A DNA stretch of 9,223 nt from an uncultured Bacteroidales bacterium. Its GTDB lineage: Bacteria; Bacteroidota; Bacteroidia; Bacteroidales; Bacteroidaceae. Below are positions 1 through 6,719 of this stretch, piece after piece; position 1 is the first letter of the stretch, and each line of letters starts with the position of its first letter. Below the pieces are notes generated by a model. The model was not told the DNA's origin, searched no databases, and saw only the letters and a program-made list of their open reading frames with translations. Where the stretch lies: the NCBI GenBank assembly GCA_937898885.1, contig CALDKD010000049.1, forward strand, positions 1-9,223, in the 5' to 3' direction. The position numbers and the translations under genes were made by a program.

Positions 1-117
1 CATCTCGAAAACCTTTCATAAAATTTTTAATCGAACATTTCAAAACAGCTTCTAATTGCTAATACAAATATTTTATTTTTTCCATTTTTCTTCCATTCTT
101 CCACCGAGGCTTGTAAC

Positions 118-136
118 AAGCACACAGTCAGTGCTT
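118..136. repeat. Small hairpin AAGCAC/GTGCTT
   Basis: AAGCAC (118-123) and GTGCTT (131-136) are perfect 6-bp inverted repeats around a 7-base loop. The left arm overlaps another small palindrome, GCTTGT-A-ACAAGC (109-121), so the two could only form alternately. Both lie inside the larger repeat element. Confidence 0.5.
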
Positions 137-142
137 TGCCGT

Positions 143-169
143 GTGGAAGATACTTTTACTATCTTCCAC
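143..169. repeat. Perfect 10-bp hairpin GTGGAAGATA/TATCTTCCAC
   Basis: GTGGAAGATA (143-152) and TATCTTCCAC (160-169) are perfectly complementary across a 7-base spacer, CTTTTAC. There is no T-run after it on the plus strand, so it does not look like an ordinary intrinsic terminator in that direction. Its arm sequence is the same unit reused in the larger hairpin at 200-286. Confidence 0.75.
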
Positions 170-199
170 CTTTATTCCACCTGATTTAATAGAATATAA

Positions 200-286
200 C
201 CGTAATCCATTTGTGTGGTGGAAGATGTGTGGAAGATTGAAAATTATCTTCCACCTTGTAACACAAATGGAATCTGTTAGTTACGG
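200..286. repeat. Long interrupted hairpin inside the repeat element
   Basis: Three arm pairs nest in order. CCGTAA (200-205) pairs with TTACGG (281-286), CCATTTGTGT (207-216) with ACACAAATGG (261-270), and GGTGGAAGAT (217-226) with ATCTTCCACC (246-255). The two inner pairs are each perfect over 10 bp and contiguous on the left, with a 5-base bulge (TTGTA, 256-260) on the right. A 10-base bulge separates the outermost pair. The 19-base apical loop (227-245) holds a further TGTGGAAGAT copy that could compete for the same right arm. Such ordered nesting over 87 bp is unlikely to be chance in AT-rich spacer DNA. Confidence 0.75.
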
Positions 287-339
287 GCAAATGTGGAAGA
301 ATGGAGGAAAATGCGGAAAAACTTTTTTTAATTGCGCTC

Positions 340-1311
340 TCAATCCATAGGGTACACCACTCCCCACTCTTTCCGGAGCTCATCCATCTGCCTCATGATA
401 TCCAGGGTCTCCTGGTGAGGCATGTACGGAGATTCCAGCCATCCCTTTTCAATAGCCTGGAACGAAGCTGTTACCTGATACTCATATCCCGTAATTTGTC
501 CTTCCGGAGTCTTTAACACCTGTACAGGCTTGTAATCCTTATATATTGTAGCACTTGCAGGACAATTAATATTATCTACAACGATATATCCCTCTGTACC
601 ACAAATCTGTCCGATGCGTCCGCATAGGCAAAGAGTGCTGGCCTGAAGGTTTGCCACACGCCCGTCCTTGTATTCAAGTGATATCACATCGTGCATATCC
701 ATTCCGGTATTGCTCTTTGTGCAATATGACATAGTCTTTGCAATATCTGCTCCAAAATACATCCTGCAGAAGTTCAGGCTATATACGCCAAGGTCAAGAA
801 GCGCGCCACCGCAAAGATCCGGCCTCAGAATCCTTTCTTTGAATTCCATATAATAACACAGACTTGCATTCAACAGTCTGGGCTCACCTATTATTCCCTT
901 GTCAATGATTTCCTTGATCTGCAATGACAGTGGCATGTATCTGGTCCAGATTGCCTCGGTTATGAAAACACCTTTTTTGTGAGCAAGGTTCAAAAGCGCA
1001 TCTGCCTGCCTTGCATTGGCGGTAAATGCTTTCTCGCACAGCACGGGCTTTCCTGCCTCAATTGCCATTGAGGCGTGCTCAAAATGATGCGAGTGCGGCG
1101 TAGCTATATATACAAGGTCAACGTCAGGGTCATCAATCAGTTCCTTATATGAGCCATATGCTTTTTTGAACCCCCAATGACTTGCAAACTTTCTTGCCTT
1201 GTCAATGTCGCGCGATGCAATCGCATACTTCATTTCAGGATTGAGGCCTGTCAATGTCTCGCCCATTTTGTCTGCAATCCATCCCGCTCCTATTATTCCA
1301 ACGTTTCTCAT
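340..1311 (-). CDS. Gfo/Idh/MocA family NAD(P)-dependent oxidoreductase
   Basis: This 323-residue protein is a soluble cytoplasmic dehydrogenase of the Gfo/Idh/MocA family, whose members oxidise or reduce sugars, inositols or diols with NAD(P). The N-terminal Rossmann fold shows GIIGAGWIA (residues 5-13). The substitution of EKP by CEKAF (92-96), the TPHSHH stretch (71-76) and GGALLDLGVYS (168-178), with an acidic residue and a tyrosine at the usual active-site loop, resemble the dimeric dihydrodiol dehydrogenase-like branch. The C-terminal half is the family's beta-sheet domain. Full length for the family. The substrate cannot be told from sequence. It is transcribed alone, divergent from the nitroreductase gene across a 100-bp spacer. 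No clear -7 box was seen for it; CGAAATTA at 1342-1349 is a one-mismatch candidate on the minus strand. Confidence 0.93.
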   Translation of the reverse strand: MRNVGIIGAGWIADKMGETLTGLNPEMKYAIASRDIDKARKFASHWGFKKAYGSYKELIDDPDVDLVYIATPHSHHFEHASMAIEAGKPVLCEKAFTANARQADALLNLAHKKGVFITEAIWTRYMPLSLQIKEIIDKGIIGEPRLLNASLCYYMEFKERILRPDLCGGALLDLGVYSLNFCRMYFGADIAKTMSYCTKSNTGMDMHDVISLEYKDGRVANLQASTLCLCGRIGQICGTEGYIVVDNINCPASATIYKDYKPVQVLKTPEGQITGYEYQVTASFQAIEKGWLESPYMPHQETLDIMRQMDELRKEWGVVYPMD

Positions 1312-1363
1312 ATTTTGATTGTTGTTAGTAATTACTTGTCACGAAATTAATGAAAATAGATTA

Positions 1364-1373
1364 AAAGCGCTTT
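1364..1373. promoter_or_regulatory. Palindrome AAAGCGCTTT, possible operator
   Basis: A perfect 10-bp palindrome with a central CG lies in the 100-bp spacer between the divergent oxidoreductase and nitroreductase genes. Its centre is about 14 bases upstream of the TAATTTTG box at 1382-1389, so a protein bound there would cover the -33 region. The core resembles operators of LacI-type regulators, which often read AAnCGnTT. No regulator gene is present in the window, so this is a candidate only. Confidence 0.35.
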
Positions 1374-1381
1374 GGTTTGAT

Positions 1382-1389
1382 TAATTTTG
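1382..1389 (+). promoter_or_regulatory. Bacteroidota-type -7 box (TAATTTTG) for nitroreductase unit
   Basis: TAATTTTG matches the TAnnTTTG consensus of the Bacteroidota housekeeping sigma factor exactly and sits 22 bases before the ATG at 1412. Transcription would start near 1395, giving a leader of about 15-20 bases. A TTTG -33 element at the expected 19-21 base spacing is not present. A two-codon open frame, ATG TTA TGA (1407-1415), overlaps the gene start. Confidence 0.55.
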
Positions 1390-1411
1390 TGGTGGTATTA
1401 CACAAAATGTT

Positions 1412-1924
1412 ATGAATTCGTTATTAGAGATTGCAAAAGCACGTTTCTCCGTACGGTCATATACGGACAAGCAAGTTGAGCGCGAGAAGTTGGACTATAT
1501 TCTGGAATGTGCACACATAGCGCCATCGGCAGTGAACAGGCAGCCCTGGAACTTCATAGTTATACAATCTGCGGCTATTCTTGAAAGCATCTACGGTTGT
1601 TATGAGAGGGATTGGCTCAAAACTGCCCCCGTTGTAATAGTCTGTTGCTCCAACCATTCCGAGAGCTGGCACAGGAGAAGAGACGGGAAGGACCACGCCG
1701 ATATAGACTTGGCTATCGCTACAGAGCATATTTGTCTGGCAGCTGCCGAACAAGGTCTTGGTACTTGCTGGATCTGTAATTTTGATTCAGTTAAATGCGC
1801 TGAGATTCTTGCACTTCCGGAGAATATAGAGCCAGTTGCATTGATACCTGTAGGATATCCGTCCGCCGATGCGACCCAAGTTACTACCAGGAAACCCATA
1901 GAGAGCATCGTTGAGTTCAGGTAA
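1412..1924 (+). CDS. Nitroreductase family flavoprotein
   Basis: This 170-residue protein belongs to the nitroreductase (NfsB/FRase I-like) superfamily of FMN-dependent NAD(P)H oxidoreductases. It shows the N-terminal FMN-phosphate motif ARFSVRSYTDKQV (residues 10-22), PSAVNRQPWNF (38-48), an alanine-rich helix leading to QGLGTCWICNF (114-124), and the end motif LIPVGYP (144-150). It is at the short end for the family (about 170-220), as in compact anaerobe members. The electron acceptor is unknown; nitro compounds are often only surrogate substrates. The first in-frame ATG after the promoter is used. The stop codon overlaps the next gene's start as TAATG, indicating translational coupling with the tRNA deacylase gene. 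Confidence 0.92.
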   Translation: MNSLLEIAKARFSVRSYTDKQVEREKLDYILECAHIAPSAVNRQPWNFIVIQSAAILESIYGCYERDWLKTAPVVIVCCSNHSESWHRRRDGKDHADIDLAIATEHICLAAAEQGLGTCWICNFDSVKCAEILALPENIEPVALIPVGYPSADATQVTTRKPIESIVEFR

Positions 1925-2400
1925 TGGGAGACAACGTACAGAAAACAAATGCCGCAAGGCTGCTTGATGCCGCAGGCGTGGCATATCAGTTGATTCCATA
2001 TCAGGTTGATGAGAGCAATCTTGCGGCCGACCATGTGGCGGAACAACTTGGTGAGCCGATAGATCAGGTGTTTAAGACCTTGGTCCTGCGTGGAGACCGT
2101 AACGGGTTGTTTGTGTGTGTCATACCTGGAAGTTTTGAAGTGGATTTAAAGATAGCGGCTAAACTCTCAGGTAATAAAAGCTGTGATATGATTCATATGA
2201 GGGAACTGCTTCCGGAGACAGGATACATACGTGGAGGGTGCTCGCCAATAGGAATGAAGAGACAGCTCCCTACATTCATTCACGAGAGCTGCCTTCTATA
2301 TGATTATATCTACATTAGTGCAGGGGTACGTGGCCTGCAGTTTAAGATTGCTCCGAAAGATTTGATAGAATATACAGGTGCTTCAATATACCCTATCTGA
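1924..2400 (+). CDS. ybaK: YbaK/EbsC-type aminoacyl-tRNA deacylase
   Basis: This 158-residue protein matches the YbaK/EbsC family, stand-alone relatives of the ProRS editing domain. The best-known member hydrolyses Cys-tRNA(Pro) formed by prolyl-tRNA synthetase error. Visible family features are the catalytic-pocket lysine in QVFKTLVLRG (K51), the VIPGSFEVDLKIAAK stretch (67-81), and GGCSPIGMK (104-112), corresponding to the usual GGxSPxGxK motif. Length is normal for the family. Substrate specificity within the family (Cys- or Ala-type editing) cannot be settled by eye. It shares a 1-bp overlap with the nitroreductase gene upstream and overlaps by 8 bp, tail to tail, with the M23 peptidase gene on the other strand. 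Confidence 0.93.
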   Translation: MGDNVQKTNAARLLDAAGVAYQLIPYQVDESNLAADHVAEQLGEPIDQVFKTLVLRGDRNGLFVCVIPGSFEVDLKIAAKLSGNKSCDMIHMRELLPETGYIRGGCSPIGMKRQLPTFIHESCLLYDYIYISAGVRGLQFKIAPKDLIEYTGASIYPI

Positions 2401-3691
2401 TTGAATCTGGGATAATGGCGATACTGTCTTTCCGGAGTGAGTCCGGCAATTCCCCAGACAAGCCTATCAATCTCATATATGGCGCTATATTTACAAGATA
2501 TTCAGGCATATCCTCCTCATTGACAGGCTCGACTGCAGGTAGGTCCATACTAAGCGGGTTAATAGCCGTACCATCCTTAAATACCCTGTAATCCAGGTGA
2601 GGTCCGGTTGCCATTCCGGTAGCGCCTACATATCCAATGAGCTGCCCCTGCTTTACGTGAGAACCCTGACTGATGCCTTGCGCGAATCCCTTAAGGTGCA
2701 TATACTCGGTGGTGTAGGTGGCATTGTGCTTAATCTTCAAATAATTGCCGCCACCTTTGCTGTCCCATCCTTTAACAGTCACGACTCCATCGCCTACAGA
2801 ATAGACAGGAGTACCTGCCGGAGCTGCGTAATCAACTCCATGATGTGGTCTTACCACCTTGGTAATAGGATGTTTACGCGCGTTTGAGAAAGTGGAGCTT
2901 ATGCGTGTATAACTTAGCGGAGCCTTTAAAAAAGCACGTCGCAGGCTATTTCCCTTCTCATCAAAATACTCACCACGGTCATCACGATACTTGTAAAAGA
3001 ATGCATAATGGTCAGCATTGGCTGTTATGAAATTTGATGCAATGATCTTGTCTGTGCCTACACGAACGGTATCATCTACTACAATATCCTGATAATAGAC
3101 TGAGAATGAGTCTCCTTGTTGTACACCAAAGAAATCTATTGTCCAGGAGTACATATCCGCAATCAGGTTAGTCAGCTCGTACGACGCTCCACCATCCACC
3201 ATCGCGTTCCATAAAGACGATGTTATCTTTCCAGATATGTGTCTCTGTATCGTGTCGGTCGGGATTGTATCAATATAGCAGTATATGCTGTCACGCAAGG
3301 AATAGACTGCATTATTGACTGGAGATATCTCATATACGAACCAATGTGCCAGAGAGTCCTCTTTTGACAGAAGGATGTGATATGGCTTGCCTGCACGTAA
3401 CTTTCTGACACTGAATATGTCAGCTGCGGCTTGCTCAAGTTCTCCCGTTACATTGGAACCTACTCCATATTCCTCCAGTAACTTTGACAAAATCTGCCCG
3501 TTCTCTATTGTTCCGTCTGAAATATTGAAATTGTCAATATTGATTCCCCAGCGAATATTGGGCTCAATCTGCTCTTCTACGATTTCTTCCTGAATATTGC
3601 GCCCTTTACAGGACACTACCAAGATTACAGCAATAAGCGCAAGCAATACCGGCAAATAACCTACTGTCTGTCGAATTGCCTTTATACTCAT
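2393..3691 (-). CDS. M23 family peptidoglycan endopeptidase, lipoprotein
   Basis: This 432-residue protein has a basic N-terminus, a hydrophobic stretch (residues 10-27) and a lipobox VVSC with Cys28, so it is probably a lipid-anchored envelope protein. No acidic surface-export signal follows the cysteine, which suggests a periplasm-facing position. Residues about 45-260 resemble the N-terminal regulatory part of MepM/Csd3-type proteins, including RISSTFS before the core. The M23 (LytM) domain at about 265-385 has HxxxD (H283, D287), YMH (H332) and GPHLD (H365). The usual second histidine of HxH, a zinc ligand, is Asp367 here. The likely role is cutting peptidoglycan cross-links for wall growth. 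Its ATG overlaps the dapA stop as ATGA, making it the last gene of the ligA-dapA unit. Confidence 0.93.
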   Translation of the reverse strand: MSIKAIRQTVGYLPVLLALIAVILVVSCKGRNIQEEIVEEQIEPNIRWGINIDNFNISDGTIENGQILSKLLEEYGVGSNVTGELEQAAADIFSVRKLRAGKPYHILLSKEDSLAHWFVYEISPVNNAVYSLRDSIYCYIDTIPTDTIQRHISGKITSSLWNAMVDGGASYELTNLIADMYSWTIDFFGVQQGDSFSVYYQDIVVDDTVRVGTDKIIASNFITANADHYAFFYKYRDDRGEYFDEKGNSLRRAFLKAPLSYTRISSTFSNARKHPITKVVRPHHGVDYAAPAGTPVYSVGDGVVTVKGWDSKGGGNYLKIKHNATYTTEYMHLKGFAQGISQGSHVKQGQLIGYVGATGMATGPHLDYRVFKDGTAINPLSMDLPAVEPVNEEDMPEYLVNIAPYMRLIGLSGELPDSLRKDSIAIIPDSIR

Positions 3692-4575
3692 TTTGTAATT
3701 GTGTCGAATTCGTTAATCAACTGATTGTAAAACTCATTGCTGACTGGAACAAGAGGAAGGCGCAGGATGTTTGAAAGCATTCCTCTGGCAGACATAATGG
3801 CCTTGGCTCCGCAGGGACTGCCCTCCTTGAACATCATTCCGTATAGCGGTTCCAGTTTCCTGTGCAATTCTGCAGCTTCTGAAATACTGCCTTGTTGGGC
3901 AAGATGCACCATATCGCCGAAAGTTTTAGGTAAGACATTGCCTATGACGGAAATAACTCCTGCCGCACCAATGCCTATCAGATCGTATGTAAGTGAATCA
4001 TCACCGGAGATAACGCCGAATCCTTCGGGCGCACTTGCAATTATCTCTTTGATTTGCTGTATATTGCCCGACGCCTCCTTGATGGCTATGATATTTTCCG
4101 ATGCGTTTGCCAATCGTATTGTGGTCTGAGCCGTCATATTGACACCTGTCCTGCTTGGAACATTATAAAGTACCACAGGCAGTGGCGAGGCATTGGCTGC
4201 GGCAATAAGATGTTGATAGACACCTTCCTGCGTAGGCTTGTTGTAAGCTGGGGCGCAAACAAGCAATGCACTGACGCCGCTGAGATCAAGACTCTTGATG
4301 CGTCTTGTCAACCTGGCTGTACAATTGTCGCTACAACCTACCATAACAGGCACTCTGCCATTAACCTTATTTACAATGAATCTCAACATTTCCTGATACT
4401 CACTGTCTTCCAATGTCGGAGTCTCCGCTGTTGTTCCAAGCGCACATATGAAGTCAACTCCATTTTCAATTTGAAAATCAATCAGATTTGAAAGAGAGAC
4501 GTAATCTATTTCTCCATTTTCAAGAAACGGTGTGACTAAAGCCACTCCATAACCTCTAAAGGGATTGTTTCTCAT
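3688..4575 (-). CDS. dapA: 4-hydroxy-tetrahydrodipicolinate synthase
   Basis: DapA condenses pyruvate with aspartate semialdehyde, the first committed step towards meso-diaminopimelate and lysine. The 295-residue protein is full length. The Schiff-base lysine is K166 in IIAIKEASGN. The catalytic triad residues are visible as Thr48/49 in ALGTTAET, Tyr111 in CAPAYNKPTQ and Tyr137 in VVLYNVPSRTG, with Arg142 for substrate carboxylate binding. GDDSLTYDLIGIGAAG (191-206) is typical of the barrel's C-terminal half. It lies 11 bases after ligA and overlaps the M23 peptidase start by 4 bases (ATGA). Pairing with a wall hydrolase fits the use of diaminopimelate in the cross-link. NAL-family aldolases share the fold, but the residue set and context favour DapA. 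Confidence 0.96.
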   Translation of the reverse strand: MRNNPFRGYGVALVTPFLENGEIDYVSLSNLIDFQIENGVDFICALGTTAETPTLEDSEYQEMLRFIVNKVNGRVPVMVGCSDNCTARLTRRIKSLDLSGVSALLVCAPAYNKPTQEGVYQHLIAAANASPLPVVLYNVPSRTGVNMTAQTTIRLANASENIIAIKEASGNIQQIKEIIASAPEGFGVISGDDSLTYDLIGIGAAGVISVIGNVLPKTFGDMVHLAQQGSISEAAELHRKLEPLYGMMFKEGSPCGAKAIMSARGMLSNILRLPLVPVSNEFYNQLINEFDTITK

Positions 4576-4586
4576 ACTCTATATAA

Positions 4587-6620
4587 TTAATTATTATTCA
4601 ACATGTTAATAAATTCATCCTCGTTTATCAGAGGAATTCCCAATTGGTTTGCCTTCTCCTTTTTGGCAGGTCCCATACTCTCTCCCGCCAGCACGAAAGA
4701 GGTCTTGTTTGATATGCTTCCCGCATTCTTGCCGCCATTGGCCTCTATCATCTCCTTGTACTCATCACGCGAATGCAGGCTGAACACACCACTTATTACT
4801 ATTGTCTTTCCGGCCAACGCCTGTGAGCCGGCGGTCCTGTTGTCCTTAATCTCTGTCTGAAGTCCAATGGCGCGTATTTTATCAACAATGGCTCTGTTTT
4901 TCTCATCAGAAAAGTATTCAAGGACACTTTGTGCTATTTTCCCGCCTATCTCATCTACCGATATCAAATCCTGATATGTGGCATTCTCCAATGCGTCCAA
5001 AGACTTGAACGCACGGGCCAGATTCTTGGCCACAACTTCGCCTACAAAACGTATTCCAAGCGCGAATAGCACTCTTTCAAAGGGTACAAAAACGCTATTC
5101 GCTATGGTTGATATGATGTTCTCAGCTGATTTGTCACCCATCCTGTCCAATACGGATATATCGTTGGCTTTCAGTGAATAAAGGTCAGTGAAATCCTTAA
5201 TTAATCCCTTCTGGAAGAACAAATCAACGGTCTCTGAGCCTATTCCGTCTATATTCATCGCCTTGCGGCTGATAAAATGCTCAATACGTCCCTTAATCTG
5301 AGGGGGACAACCGGAACTGTTGGGACAATAGTTGGCAGCCTCACCTGGATATCTCACCAATGTGGCACCGCACTCAGGGCATTGACTGATAAACTCTACC
5401 CTTTTGCCTGTATTCTCATCCCTTGAGTCTGTATCAACTGCTGTAATCTTAGGAATAATCTCACCACCTTTCTCTACCCATACCATATCGCCATCGTGCA
5501 GATCAAGATTCTCCACGAAGTCCTGATTATGAAGTGTAGCTCTGCGAACCGTTGTTCCGGAAAGCTGTACGGGAGATAGATTTGCCACGGGGGTGACGGC
5601 ACCGGTTCTTCCAACTTGATATGAAATGCTCTCAAGCCTGGTCAGAGCCTTCTCGGCCTGAAATTTATACGCGATAGCCCAACGCGGTGACTTTGCCTTG
5701 AAACCAAGATTCAACTGCTGGCGCAGGGAATTCACTTTCAGTACAATGCCGTCTGTTGCCACGGGCAGGTTCTTACGCTCAGTGTCCCAGTATTCAATGA
5801 AGTCCATTACTTCCTCAATAGTGGAGCACTTGCGCATATTCTCAGATACCTTGAATCCCCAGCCTCTGGCTGCGACCATATTCTCGTAATGGCCATTGCA
5901 GGGCAGATTGTCGCCAAGAAGATAATACAGGTACGAATCAAGCCCTCTCTGCCCTACAATTTCAGGATTTTGCAGTTTCAAAGTACCGGAGGCGGCGTTC
6001 CTTGGATTGGCGAAAAGTGGCTCCTCCTGCGCCTCACGCTCGCTGTTCAGACGGTCAAACGATGTCCATGGCATGAGAATCTCACCCCTGATCTCAAAAT
6101 CAGCAGGCCATCCGCTACCTTCAAGTCTCTGAGGTATGCTTTTTATTTTCCGCACGTTATCTGTCACATCGTCACCTTTTACACCATCACCTCGTGTAAC
6201 AGCCTGTACCAGTATGCCATTATGATATGTCAATGATATTGAAAGTCCGTCAAACTTCAGCTCGCAACAAATCTCAAACCGCTCGCCGCCTAGAAGTGAT
6301 TTAGCACGATTCAGGAAATCAACTACCTCCTGCTCGTTATATGTGTTGTCAAGCGAGAGCATAGGATACTTGTGAGACACCTGTCTGAAACCTTTTGACA
6401 AATCACTTCCAACTCTCTGGGTCGGTGATTCCGGATCGGCCATCTCAGGATACTGTCTCTCAAGCTCTTGCAGCTCACGCATCAGGGCGTCAAACTCAAA
6501 ATCCGACACAACAGGCTCATTCATCACATAGTAAAGCCTGTTGTATTCCTTGAGCAATGTACGGAGTTCCAGAATCCTGGATTTCTCGCTTGCCTCAATA
6601 TCATCGAAAAGGTTTGGCAT
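4587..6620 (-). CDS. ligA: NAD-dependent DNA ligase
   Basis: LigA seals nicks in duplex DNA using NAD+ and is normally essential for replication and repair. The 677 residues cover all expected domains. Domain Ia has the NAD-binding YYVMNEPVVSDFEFD (30-44). The nucleotidyltransferase core has KFDG with catalytic Lys122, ATRGDG-like VTRGDG (141-146), DGIVLKVN (290-297) and WAIAYKF (314-320). The OB fold is followed by a four-cysteine zinc finger (C414, C417, C432, C438), helix-hairpin-helix repeats (about 445-590) and a C-terminal BRCT domain (about 600-677). No residue appears missing. It is the first gene of the minus-strand unit with dapA and the M23 peptidase, and has its own TAATTTTG promoter box 21 bases before the ATG. 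Confidence 0.98.
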   Translation of the reverse strand: MPNLFDDIEASEKSRILELRTLLKEYNRLYYVMNEPVVSDFEFDALMRELQELERQYPEMADPESPTQRVGSDLSKGFRQVSHKYPMLSLDNTYNEQEVVDFLNRAKSLLGGERFEICCELKFDGLSISLTYHNGILVQAVTRGDGVKGDDVTDNVRKIKSIPQRLEGSGWPADFEIRGEILMPWTSFDRLNSEREAQEEPLFANPRNAASGTLKLQNPEIVGQRGLDSYLYYLLGDNLPCNGHYENMVAARGWGFKVSENMRKCSTIEEVMDFIEYWDTERKNLPVATDGIVLKVNSLRQQLNLGFKAKSPRWAIAYKFQAEKALTRLESISYQVGRTGAVTPVANLSPVQLSGTTVRRATLHNQDFVENLDLHDGDMVWVEKGGEIIPKITAVDTDSRDENTGKRVEFISQCPECGATLVRYPGEAANYCPNSSGCPPQIKGRIEHFISRKAMNIDGIGSETVDLFFQKGLIKDFTDLYSLKANDISVLDRMGDKSAENIISTIANSVFVPFERVLFALGIRFVGEVVAKNLARAFKSLDALENATYQDLISVDEIGGKIAQSVLEYFSDEKNRAIVDKIRAIGLQTEIKDNRTAGSQALAGKTIVISGVFSLHSRDEYKEMIEANGGKNAGSISNKTSFVLAGESMGPAKKEKANQLGIPLINEDEFINMLNNN

Positions 6621-6640
6621 CTCCCTATACCTATTTTATG

Positions 6641-6648
6641 CAAAATTA
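6641..6648 (-). promoter_or_regulatory. Bacteroidota-type -7 box (TAATTTTG) for ligA unit
   Basis: On the minus strand the sequence reads TAATTTTG, an exact match to TAnnTTTG, 20 bases before the ligA start codon. Transcription would begin near 6634 with a very short leader. No TTTG -33 element was found at the usual spacing. It lies about 64 bases from the oppositely oriented trmD box, making this a compact divergent promoter pair. Confidence 0.6.
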
Positions 6649-6711
6649 CTCTATTTGTTCAAAGAAAGCAGCCATATATCGGTTTTAGTTCTTAACAATC
6701 GCCATTTTTTG

Positions 6712-6719
6712 TAACTTTG
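6712..6719 (+). promoter_or_regulatory. Bacteroidota-type -7 box (TAACTTTG) for trmD unit
   Basis: TAACTTTG exactly fits TAnnTTTG and ends 21 bases before the ATG at 6741. Transcription would start around 6724-6726. This also decides the trmD start: the upstream in-frame TTG (6717-6719) is part of the promoter box and would not be in the transcript. The -33 element is weak. Confidence 0.65.

Larger units (their letters stand above)
76..322. repeat. Nested inverted-repeat element, about 250 bp
   Basis: The outer arms are 93-104 (CCATTCTTCCAC) and 293-304 (GTGGAAGAATGG), a perfect 12-bp inverted repeat. It continues imperfectly outward to roughly 76 and 322 (TTTTTTCC-type against GGAAAAAC-type ends), giving arms of about 30 bp. 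Inside are three smaller hairpins (118-136, 143-169, 200-286). The unit GTGGAAGA occurs directly at about 143, 218, 229 and 293 and inverted at about 97, 162 and 247. CTTGTAACA also occurs twice (110-118 and 255-263). This could be a MITE-like non-autonomous element, a structured RNA, or a cluster of protein-binding sites. No coding region or clear target-site duplication was found, so the element's edges and nature are uncertain. Confidence 0.7.
1..339. other. AT-rich non-coding region with nested repeats
   Basis: No convincing gene lies here. Short open frames across it run through inverted repeats, give low-complexity peptides and resemble no family I know. The first 70 bases are plain AT-rich DNA. 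From about 76 to 322 the sequence is packed with inverted and direct copies of a TGTGGAAGAT-like unit, described separately. The region lies downstream of the stop codon of the minus-strand oxidoreductase gene, so that transcript could run into it. A minus-strand ATG at 19-17 opens a frame (MKGFRD) that leaves the window, so a gene to the left could begin here, but six codons cannot be judged. Confidence 0.7.

Noticed and set aside
1..19. Possible start of a minus-strand gene (MKGFRD) leaving the window on the left
   Set aside because: Only six codons are visible and no exact -7 box lies upstream, so it cannot be called a gene from this sequence.
143..169. Intrinsic terminator for the oxidoreductase gene
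   Set aside because: The hairpin is about 170 bases beyond the stop codon, and neither side has a clear run of T in the right direction.
76..322. CRISPR array reading of the repeated TGTGGAAGAT words
   Set aside because: The repeats are only about 10 bp, occur in both orientations and have irregular spacing, and there are no cas genes.
141..516. Two plus-strand open frames (141-350 and 301-516) as possible small genes
   Set aside because: The first is translated straight through inverted repeats and the second lies mostly antisense to the oxidoreductase. Neither has a promoter box or recognisable protein features.
371..2436. Recurring octamer TTCCGGAG (five copies in about 2 kb) as an uptake or regulatory motif
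   Set aside because: All copies fall inside coding regions, at Leu-Pro-Glu, Thr-Pro-Glu or Leu-Arg-Lys codons, so codon choice explains them.
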